From: Mycobacterium sp. NS-7484
GTDB lineage: Bacteria; Actinomycetota; Actinomycetes; Mycobacteriales; Mycobacteriaceae
Length of the DNA: 49,750 nt
Reading direction: 5' to 3'
Assembly: GCF_001953975.1 (NCBI RefSeq)
Contig: NZ_MBEJ01000102.1
Location: 1-49,750 of the forward strand
Each line of letters opens with the position of its first letter. Position 1 is the stretch's first letter. The notes below the pieces were generated by a model. The model searched no databases. It saw only the letters and a list, made by a program, of their open reading frames with translations, and was not told the origin of the DNA. Positions 9,426 through 15,831 of the stretch are shown here, one piece after another. A program made the position numbers and the translations under genes.

Positions 9426-10625
9426 ATGGCTGTAGGCGACGGGGAACTCCGTGGTCGCTCGCGTGGCGCTCTGCGGCGGGCACCGCAGACGCTGCTCGCC
9501 GGAGCGTTTGCCGTCGGACTGGTCGCGGCGGGAACGGTTTTCGGCGGCGGCACGGCATCGGCGGAGACGGCGCTGATTTTCGGCGGGGCCCGTGGGCCGG
9601 GAATTCCGTGGGATCAGATCACCAACAGAGTCGGCCGGGGCTATTACCCGCACGCCCAGCGACGCATCGTCGAGTATCCGGCCGGAATGGTGTACGGCCG
9701 GTTGCCGGACGCCTTGTGGCCCGGCAACACGATCTCGACCGACAGTGTCGGAGTGTCGGTGGACACCGGTGCCCGCAATCTGAAGACCGCCCTGAACAAC
9801 ACCCCGGGTGAGACGGTGGTGGTCGGCAACTCCGAAGGCGCGCTCGTGCTCAGTGAGGCCTTGGCGCGCCTGGCGCAGGATCGGAGTGCGCGCGCCCCAG
9901 AAGGGGTTTCGTTCACGCTGTTCGGCCCGCCGCAGGCGGTGACACCGTTCAGTCATTCGGTGTTGTCGTCGGTGACGCCGGGAACTTACATTCCGCTGAT
10001 CGACTACACGGTGCGCCCTGTAGTGGAAAGCCAGTACGACACCACCATGGTGGTGGGGGAATACGATTTCATCGCCGATTTCCCCGACCGGCCGGACAAC
10101 TGGCTGGCCCTGGCGAATTCGCTTGTCGCCCTGGAGTATCTGCACACCGAGACCTCTTACAGTTCTCGCGAGGACGTACCGCCGCAGAACGTCGTGGTCA
10201 CCGTGAACTCCAAGGGAGCAACACAGACAACGTATTTCCTGCCGACGAAGGTCTTGCCGCTGACCAGGCCGCTTCGCGATCTCGGAGTCCCGAACGAATT
10301 GGTCGACCAACTCGATGGTGTGGTGCGGCCCATGGTGGATTCCGGATACTCCCGAAACGACTACCCGGGCGCCCCGGCGACCGGCATCGATCCAGTGGCC
10401 CGGGCCAACGTGGAGAACTGGCTGCGTCAGGCCGGCGCCGCTCTGCCACCGGCAGCATCGCCGGCACCGGAAAGTGTGGCTCCTCAGCCCACCATCAAAC
10501 TGAGCCGCACCGACCAGGAGAACATCGACGAGGCTCTACAGGGCATCAAGCTGAGCCCGACCGATCAGGCCAACATCGACAACGCCGCTCAGCAGATGAA
10601 GAACCTGTTCCCCGGGCTCGGTTAG
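9426..10625 (+). CDS. Secreted PE-PPE-domain serine esterase/acyltransferase (Chp-like)
   Basis: The protein has 399 residues from ATG 9426, chosen because AGGGAG (9412-9417) is 8 nt upstream; an ATG at 9387 is also in frame. An N-terminal signal follows basic residues (RRAPQTLLAGAFAVGLVAAG, ending ASA near residue 41). The rest is an alpha/beta-hydrolase of the PE-PPE C-terminal type: nucleophile in GNSEG (Ser136), Asp214 in EYDFIADFPDRP, and likely His240 in EYLHTETSY. Chp1 of the SL-1 locus and Chp2 of the DAT locus are acyltransferases of this family that finish acylated trehaloses outside the cytoplasm; the trehalose polyphleate locus has a comparable enzyme. The C-terminus carries two near-copies of one segment (IKLSRTDQENIDEALQG and IKLSPTDQANIDNAAQQ) after a Pro/Ala linker, function unknown. 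It converges on mmpL with a 10-nt gap. Confidence 0.87.
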   Translation: MAVGDGELRGRSRGALRRAPQTLLAGAFAVGLVAAGTVFGGGTASAETALIFGGARGPGIPWDQITNRVGRGYYPHAQRRIVEYPAGMVYGRLPDALWPGNTISTDSVGVSVDTGARNLKTALNNTPGETVVVGNSEGALVLSEALARLAQDRSARAPEGVSFTLFGPPQAVTPFSHSVLSSVTPGTYIPLIDYTVRPVVESQYDTTMVVGEYDFIADFPDRPDNWLALANSLVALEYLHTETSYSSREDVPPQNVVVTVNSKGATQTTYFLPTKVLPLTRPLRDLGVPNELVDQLDGVVRPMVDSGYSRNDYPGAPATGIDPVARANVENWLRQAGAALPPAASPAPESVAPQPTIKLSRTDQENIDEALQGIKLSPTDQANIDNAAQQMKNLFPGLG

Positions 10626-10635
10626 CCGGCCCGGC

Positions 10636-13600
10636 TCAATTCCCGGTCTCGGCCGCTCGCTTCGCCGATTTCGGCAGCCGGCTCCGGAGCCGGTCGAGCT
10701 GTTTGGTGACGAAATCGGACGGCCACCAGTTTGCCGTGCCGATCAGGGTGGCGATCGCCGGAACGGTCAAGGTGCGCACCAGGAACGTGTCCAGCAGGAT
10801 CCCTACGCCCACCACGAATCCGGCCTGGACGACCGTGGTGATGCTGGCGAACAACAGCCCGAACATCGAGGCGGCGAAGATCAGCCCCGCCGCGGTGATC
10901 ACACCGCCGGTGGATCCGACCGTCCGGATCACCCCTGACCGCACGCCGTGCGGTGACTCGTCCCGAATCCGTGAGATCAGCAGCAGGTTGTAGTCGGCGC
11001 CGACCGCCACCAGCACGATGAAGGTCAGTGCGGGCACGCTCCAGTGCAACTGCTGGCCAAGCACATACTGGAACATCACCACACCGATGCCCAGCGCCGA
11101 CAGGTAGGAGATCACCACCGAGGCGATCAGGTACAAGGGTGCGATGAGGGCGCGCAACAGCAGAACCAGGATCAGGAGCACCACCGCGATCGTGACGGCG
11201 ATGATGAGCCGGATGTCGTGGTTGTAGAAATCGCGGGTGTCGCGGAGCATCGCCGGATAACCGGCGACCGATACCGAGGAGCCTTCGAGCGCGGTGTTGG
11301 GCAGGGCGCTGCGGGCGGTGTCGCCGATCGAGTTGACGAGATCCATCGCCTCGACACTGAACGGATTGATGTCGGTCTGGATCAGATAGCGGGCAGTGTG
11401 GCCGTCGGGGGAGATGAATGTCGCTGCGGCCTTGCGGAACTCGTCCTGGGTGAGAACCTGTGCAGGTACGTAGAAACCGGACATCGGCGGGCTGGCCGCG
11501 TCGGTCTTCATGGTGAGCAGGAACGCCGAAGCCTCGTCGAGCCCCGATCCCATCCGTTTCGTCTCGCCGACCAGCTGCGAAACCCCGTCCGCGATCTGTC
11601 GGCTGGCGTCGGCGAGGGTATCGGCACCTTTCTGTAGGGTGCTCAGCTGCGATTGAGCCTGCGCCGGGTTGGCCAGTCCCATGGATTGCATGGCCTTGCT
11701 CGCCGTATCGATGGTGGCGCCGAGCTTCTTGACGGTGTCGTCCAGGGTTTGCATGGGTTCGGTGGCCCGCAGATCCCTTGCCAGCGCGGCGATTTGATCG
11801 AAGGTTCCGTCGGTGCGCGCCGCGGCCAGCCGACGCAGTGCCCCGCGGGCCTCCTGACAGGCCGGATCGGTAAGGCAGACCGGGCTGGTGTCCAGACCGC
11901 GCAGCACCGGATCGATCCACGGCATGCCGTTGGTCAGGTCGGCGAAATTGGCACCGAGTGAGTCCCCGAGGGCACGCATGCTGGTGACGAGCTTGGCTGC
12001 GCTGTCGATCTGCTGCAGTGTCGCGTCGCCGCCGACCTGTCTCTGCATCGCGGCCAGCGCATCGACCAGGCCTCGCGCTCCGGCCACGCCACGGGTGACC
12101 TGGGTGCGCACGTCCAGAAGGCTGGTGGCCAAGGAATCGGCCCCGTCGCTGAGCCGGTTGAGATCACTTGCCCGCCCGTTGATCTGAGTGGACGCGTCGT
12201 TCAGCTTGGTGCCGACCTCGCCGGCCTGGTAACTCAGCCGTGCCTGTTGGAGTGATTCTCCCGTCGGTCGGGTGATGCCGCGCACCGTCGCGATTCCGGG
12301 CAGCTGGCTCACCCGTTGAGCCATCTGCTCCAGATCGGCCAGCGCCTGGGGGGTACGCAGCTCGTTCGGCGACTGGATTATCAGGTACTGGGGGATCGCC
12401 GAGCTGATCGGGAAGTGGTTCTCCAGGGCCGCGTACCCCATCGAACTCTCGGCATGTGCCGGCAGTGCTTTGCGGTCGTCGTAGTTGTACTGGATCAGCG
12501 CCGCCGAACTGGCCAGTGCGGCGAGGATGACGAGGCTCACGGCCAGGTGCGACCACGGCCGGCGCACGATACGTATGCCGGAGCGTCGCCACATCCGGCT
12601 GGTCAGGTCACGACGCGGGGCGATCCAGCCGCGGCGGCCCACCAGGACCATCACCGCGGGTAGCAGGGTAAGTGCGGCCAGCAGGGCGATGCCGATGGCG
12701 ACTGCGAGAGCAGTGCCGACCGTGGAGAACACGCCGAGTTGGGCGAACGTCATACCGAGGAAAGTGACGGCGACAGTGGCGGCAGACGCGGCGATGACCT
12801 TGCCGATCGAGCCGAGTGCCTGTTCGACTGCGTGATCGGACTCCAGTCCGTCCCGTAGGTAGTCGTGGTACCGACTGACCAGAAACACCGCGTAGTCGGT
12901 GCCGGCGCCGGCCATCATCGCGGTCAGGAAGACGACGGTCTGGTTCGATATGCCCATGCCGAGGTACGCCAGCCCGGCGATCACCGATTGTGCGGTGACC
13001 AGTGATGCCCCGATGGTGAGCAATGGCAGCAACATCGTGACCGGGTTGCGGTAGATGAGCAGCAGGATCACCAGAACCAGTCCAATGGTGGCAATCTCGA
13101 TGGCGGTCGTGTCGCGTTCGCCGATGTCGGTGAGGTCGGCGACGGTTGCGGCCGGCCCGGTGAGACTTGCGGTGAGAGAGGCGTCATCGACGCTGTCTTT
13201 CACGATGCCGGCGACGCGGGTATAGGACGCGTAGGACTGGGGTGACCCGACCTCACCGGCGATGCCGACCGGCAGAATCCAGGCCTTGCCGTCCTTGCTG
13301 GCCATGAACTCCCGCAGGGGAGGGGCGCTGATGAAATCCTGCAGCATCACGACGTCCTTGTCGTTCTTGCGCAGGTTCTCGACCAGTGTGCGATAGGTCG
13401 CCTCGTCTGACGGACCGAGCCCCTTGTCGTTGGTCAAGACGACCAACAGGACGTTCTCCGAACCCGATTCGTGGAAGGCTTCGGTCATCTCGCGGGTGGC
13501 GAGGGTGACCGGTGCGTGCGACGGCAGGATCGCGACCGGCCGTTGTTGCACCATCAGCGTCAACGACGGGAATGTCAGCGGTAGAGCCGCCGCGATGACC

Positions 13601-13707
13601 AACCAGATTCCGATGACCACCCACGGCCATCGGACGATCAGCGAGCCGAGCCGGACGAACAGTGAGGAGTGTTCTGCGCCGCTGCTACGTTCGGTCTGCG
13701 TCGGCAC
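10636..13707 (-). CDS. MmpL-family lipid exporter (MmpL8/10/12-like)
   Basis: This is a 1023-residue RND-superfamily transporter with a GTG start at 13707 and AGGATC upstream. The first membrane helix is near residue 28 (WPWVVIGIWLVIAAALPL). A second group of helices runs from about 198 to 405 and contains GAGTDYAVFLVSRYHD near residue 270. The last group runs from about 830 and contains VAVGADYNLLLISRIRDE near residue 904. These two Asp-Tyr pairs form the proton relay of MmpL proteins. Between the halves (about 460-760) lies a long region rich in Ala, Leu and Gln with coiled-coil character and a Cys pair (CLTDPACQ), as in cluster-I MmpLs that export trehalose lipids; MmpL3 lacks this insert. 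It is convergent with the biosynthetic genes, so it is not in their operon. The exported lipid is inferred from the neighbours. Confidence 0.93.
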   Translation of the reverse strand: MPTQTERSSGAEHSSLFVRLGSLIVRWPWVVIGIWLVIAAALPLTFPSLTLMVQQRPVAILPSHAPVTLATREMTEAFHESGSENVLLVVLTNDKGLGPSDEATYRTLVENLRKNDKDVVMLQDFISAPPLREFMASKDGKAWILPVGIAGEVGSPQSYASYTRVAGIVKDSVDDASLTASLTGPAATVADLTDIGERDTTAIEIATIGLVLVILLLIYRNPVTMLLPLLTIGASLVTAQSVIAGLAYLGMGISNQTVVFLTAMMAGAGTDYAVFLVSRYHDYLRDGLESDHAVEQALGSIGKVIAASAATVAVTFLGMTFAQLGVFSTVGTALAVAIGIALLAALTLLPAVMVLVGRRGWIAPRRDLTSRMWRRSGIRIVRRPWSHLAVSLVILAALASSAALIQYNYDDRKALPAHAESSMGYAALENHFPISSAIPQYLIIQSPNELRTPQALADLEQMAQRVSQLPGIATVRGITRPTGESLQQARLSYQAGEVGTKLNDASTQINGRASDLNRLSDGADSLATSLLDVRTQVTRGVAGARGLVDALAAMQRQVGGDATLQQIDSAAKLVTSMRALGDSLGANFADLTNGMPWIDPVLRGLDTSPVCLTDPACQEARGALRRLAAARTDGTFDQIAALARDLRATEPMQTLDDTVKKLGATIDTASKAMQSMGLANPAQAQSQLSTLQKGADTLADASRQIADGVSQLVGETKRMGSGLDEASAFLLTMKTDAASPPMSGFYVPAQVLTQDEFRKAAATFISPDGHTARYLIQTDINPFSVEAMDLVNSIGDTARSALPNTALEGSSVSVAGYPAMLRDTRDFYNHDIRLIIAVTIAVVLLILVLLLRALIAPLYLIASVVISYLSALGIGVVMFQYVLGQQLHWSVPALTFIVLVAVGADYNLLLISRIRDESPHGVRSGVIRTVGSTGGVITAAGLIFAASMFGLLFASITTVVQAGFVVGVGILLDTFLVRTLTVPAIATLIGTANWWPSDFVTKQLDRLRSRLPKSAKRAAETGN

Positions 13708-13772
13708 TTTTCGATCCTACGGGCGGGCGCAACCGCAGCGGTCGGTACCTGCAATACGGTGAGCTCTCGACG

Positions 13773-14507
13773 TCACCGATTACTCGACTCCAACCATCGT
13801 GTCTTGATCCGCCAGGAGTGCGCCGAGGTCAGGGCGAAAATCGCACCGCAGCCGCACGCGAAAATCCATACCAGTCGGCCGTTTTCGATCGGTTGCAGGG
13901 ACGGCACCAACGCTGTGACGATGCGGATCGTGCAGGCGAGCATCCCGCTGGCCGAGGCGAACAGATAGATGTTGGCGATCCGCCGGGACCGCGGGTCCTG
14001 GCGCAGCACCAGCATGGCGCGGGCACCGTAACCGAGCAGGTAGAGCAACGTGCCGCAGAGCAGGATCCAGTAGGCGCTCAGCCAGAAGTCGGTGGGCACC
14101 TGGAAGAAGTCCGGCCGGTACACCGCGGCTCCGTTGCCCAGTGAGAAGGTGGCCAGCAGCACCGGGATGCAGATCGTCGCCGGGCGTTCGACGTACTGCT
14201 TGAACGACCGCTGCATGGCGTTGTCGTCCTGGAGCCGGCCCAGTGAGTTGTAGACGATGGCCGACGCGGCGACGATGTAACAGTCGTGGCCGATGTAATC
14301 CTCAAGGTTCCACTTGCCGGTCAGGTCGTACAGGACAGGACCGATCGTGCTCGACGCCCACGGTGACATCAGCAGTACCGCCGCGCCTTGGAGCGCGATG
14401 TTGAGGGTGGCGGCCACTTCCCATCGGCAGGACCAAGTGACTCGTCGGATCCACAGGCTCCACAGGATGCAGCCGAGGGTGATGGCGATGAGCGTGGCGA
14501 CGGACAT
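13773..14507 (-). CDS. Multi-pass membrane protein of unknown function
   Basis: This 244-residue protein has about seven predicted membrane segments (starting MSVATLIAITLGCILWSLW, and later ICIPVLLATFSLG, YWILLCGTLLYLLGYGA, IYLFASASGMLACTIRIV, LVWIFACGCGAIFAL). A conserved-looking loop reads DLTGKWNLEDYIGHDCYI. I do not recognise a named family. It starts 11 nt after the stop codon of the upstream HTH gene on the same strand, so the two are almost certainly co-transcribed. A regulator-membrane protein pair suggests signal sensing or membrane-linked control of the regulator, but nothing in the sequence proves it. There are no obvious transporter or enzyme motifs. Confidence 0.7.
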   Translation of the reverse strand: MSVATLIAITLGCILWSLWIRRVTWSCRWEVAATLNIALQGAAVLLMSPWASSTIGPVLYDLTGKWNLEDYIGHDCYIVAASAIVYNSLGRLQDDNAMQRSFKQYVERPATICIPVLLATFSLGNGAAVYRPDFFQVPTDFWLSAYWILLCGTLLYLLGYGARAMLVLRQDPRSRRIANIYLFASASGMLACTIRIVTALVPSLQPIENGRLVWIFACGCGAIFALTSAHSWRIKTRWLESSNR

Positions 14508-14518
14508 CGAAACTCTGC

Positions 14519-14887
14519 TCAGAGCGGTGGCGCGTCGGGCCGCGGCGTGAGTTGGGACAGTTTCGGGCGTCGATGAACAGCGGGCCGGTGGCGGATGACC
14601 GTGTTGCCGGCTTCTACGGTGACGGGCGCTGATTCCATGTAGTGCCAGACTTCCTCATGGCTCATCAGCCCGAACCGGATCTGCAGGTCCGGATAGCTGA
14701 GGCGAAAGCGATCGGCGACGTGGCGCAGTTCTTCGGCGTTGGGATAGTCGGCTTCTTTGATCCGCCGGTAGTACGTGCTGCTCGACACGCCCAATGCGCT
14801 GTAGACGGCCTTGGCGTCGACTTCGCCATCCAGAAGGTAGTCGAGCAGGGCCTTGAGTTGCCTGCCGTTCTCGTCGGTTCGCGGCAT
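14519..14887 (-). CDS. Small HTH (Xre/Cro-like) transcriptional regulator
   Basis: The protein has 122 residues from ATG 14887. A longer frame runs upstream to 14992, but it covers the intergenic palindromes and reads as non-coding. The helix-turn-helix lies in residues about 18-45 (LLDGEVDAKAVYSALGVSSSTYYRRIK). It is followed by YPNAEELRHVADRFRLSYPDLQIRFGLMSHEEVWHYME, a dimerisation-type helical region. The C-terminal 35 residues are basic, Pro-rich and probably disordered. It leads a two-gene operon with the downstream membrane protein and is divergent from the gene at 15024. The shared region contains two perfect inverted repeats, likely operators for this regulator or another. Target genes are unknown. 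Confidence 0.72.
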   Translation of the reverse strand: MPRTDENGRQLKALLDYLLDGEVDAKAVYSALGVSSSTYYRRIKEADYPNAEELRHVADRFRLSYPDLQIRFGLMSHEEVWHYMESAPVTVEAGNTVIRHRPAVHRRPKLSQLTPRPDAPPL

Positions 14888-14955
14888 TTGAACACCATAA
14901 ACCTCGTCCCGGCATTTGGTCACCGTGAACCGCGGCGAAACAGCTGCCATCTTAT

Positions 14956-14969
14956 TGACAGCAATGTCA
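14956..14969. promoter_or_regulatory. Palindrome TGACA-N4-TGTCA, candidate operator
   Basis: This perfect inverted repeat (TGACA GCAA TGTCA) lies in the 136-bp region between the divergent HTH gene and the condensation-like gene. On the minus strand it lies immediately upstream of TAAGAT, a fair -10 hexamer for the HTH gene, so occupancy would affect that promoter. Autoregulation by the HTH protein is the simplest reading, but it is inferred from position only. Confidence 0.45.
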
Positions 14970-14986
14970 GAGTTTTGGCACGGGTC

Positions 14987-15000
14987 TCCCATTTCTGGGA
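14987..15000. promoter_or_regulatory. Palindrome TCCCA-N4-TGGGA, candidate operator
   Basis: This perfect inverted repeat (TCCCA TTTC TGGGA) lies 23 bp upstream of the ATG at 15024. It sits between a TTGGCA (14975-14980) and a TACCGT (15011-15016) that could act as a -10 for a leaderless transcript. Its sequence differs from the palindrome at 14956, so two different regulators may act here. Confidence 0.4.
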
Positions 15001-15023
15001 CTCGCTGGTTTACCGTTACAGAT

Positions 15024-15587
15024 ATGTCTGTTTCCGTCTTGCGAGATGCACCCGGCGCGAGTTCGTGGATAGTCGACTACGGCATCCCCGGACGACCATG
15101 CCGTGCTGACCTGGCCACGGTGTCCAGTTCATTGGACGACGTGCTGACTGAGGAACTTCGCGGAGCCCAGGTGGCCATGGGATGCACTGCCGAGGAGTTG
15201 GTGCTGGCAGCGTTGGGCCGCGCGGTGGCCCGGACGATCGGTGAAGGCATGTTGAGCGTGGACATCGTCAGTGGCCCCGCAGGCACCGACGTTCGCCGGA
15301 TCGGAGTGCCCTGTGTGTCCCGGCGCGGCCTTTCCGGCCCGGAACTGCTGGCGGCCGCTTACCCGACAAGTGACAGTGCCGCCCACCTGACGGCGGATGT
15401 CAGCGTTGCGTACGGCCAGGGCCTGACGGTCGACCAGGGCGGATCGCCACTGGCCGTCCACGTCGAACCCGGCGCCGCGGCCATGCGTCTGCACTGGCGA
15501 TTCGACACCCGGGGATTCGACCGGTGCACAATCGAGGAATTGGCCGAACAGTTCCCGCTGGCGCTGATCGAGCTCACCTCGGGATAG
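15024..15587 (+). CDS. Stand-alone condensation-domain-like half protein
   Basis: The protein has 187 residues from ATG 15024. There is no ribosome site upstream (TTTACCGTTACAGAT), so it may be leaderless; an in-frame GTG at 14916 lies in the regulatory region and is less likely. The sequence resembles the C-terminal half of an NRPS condensation domain: a helix like LDDVLTEELRGAQVAMGCTA followed by EELVLAALGRAVARTIGEG, then a strand SVDIVSGPAG, then ADVSVAYGQ, and near the end LHWRFDTRGFDRCTIEELAEQF. The catalytic HHxxxDG belongs to the N-terminal half and is absent, so it is not expected to form amide or ester bonds alone. It could be a relic of an NRPS or a partner/adaptor protein. It is divergent from the HTH/membrane pair and precedes the ileS T-box. 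Confidence 0.6.
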   Translation: MSVSVLRDAPGASSWIVDYGIPGRPCRADLATVSSSLDDVLTEELRGAQVAMGCTAEELVLAALGRAVARTIGEGMLSVDIVSGPAGTDVRRIGVPCVSRRGLSGPELLAAAYPTSDSAAHLTADVSVAYGQGLTVDQGGSPLAVHVEPGAAAMRLHWRFDTRGFDRCTIEELAEQFPLALIELTSG

Positions 15588-15618
15588 GTGTGGCCGCATC
15601 GCGATTTGCGGTCCTCAT

Positions 15619-15624
15619 TAGACT
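15619..15624 (+). promoter_or_regulatory. Candidate -10 element for the ileS T-box transcript
   Basis: TAGACT fits the mycobacterial TANNNT pattern and stands just before the first conserved part of the T-box leader, placing transcription start near 15631. No convincing -35 is seen, which is common for such promoters. Confidence 0.45.
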
Positions 15625-15630
15625 TGGTGC

Positions 15631-15831
15631 AGCGGCGTTGATCCGGCCATCACCGGGGAGCTTCCGGAAGAACGGCTTTGATGCCCAGTAGAACCGGACG
15701 GGTGGGCCCGTGATCGCCCGAGTTGAGCGGCGCGTTGCAGGACAACGCGTAAGCGGGGTGGTACCGCGGCGCTTGCGCACCCGTGCAACGTCGTCCCCGT
15801 GCCTGGAAGCGTCATAGGCACAGGAGACGAC
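15631..15831 (+). ncRNA. T-box riboswitch controlling ileS translation
   Basis: The leader contains the T-box hallmark TGGTACCGCGG at 15759-15769; its TGGT can pair with the ACCA end of uncharged tRNA-Ile. The likely Ile specifier is ATC at 15649-15651 within the short stem-I region of the actinobacterial type. A sequestering hairpin is visible downstream: ACGTCGTC (15788-15795) pairs with GACGACGT (15826-15833), and GTGCC (15799-15803) pairs with GGCAC (15817-15821). This encloses the Shine-Dalgarno AGGAGA (15822-15827) and part of the GTG start. The 5' arm CGTCGTCCCC could instead pair with the GGGGTGG before the T-box motif when tRNA is bound, freeing the ribosome site. This matches the translational T-boxes known for actinobacterial ileS. 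No intrinsic terminator is seen. Confidence 0.93.

Noticed and set aside
14888..14992. N-terminal extension of the HTH regulator
   Set aside because: It would read through the palindromic regulatory region and has no conserved character; ATG 14887 gives a normal small regulator.
15799..15831. ATG 15799 as the ileS start
   Set aside because: It lies inside the T-box expression platform; the sequestered ribosome site serves GTG 15832.
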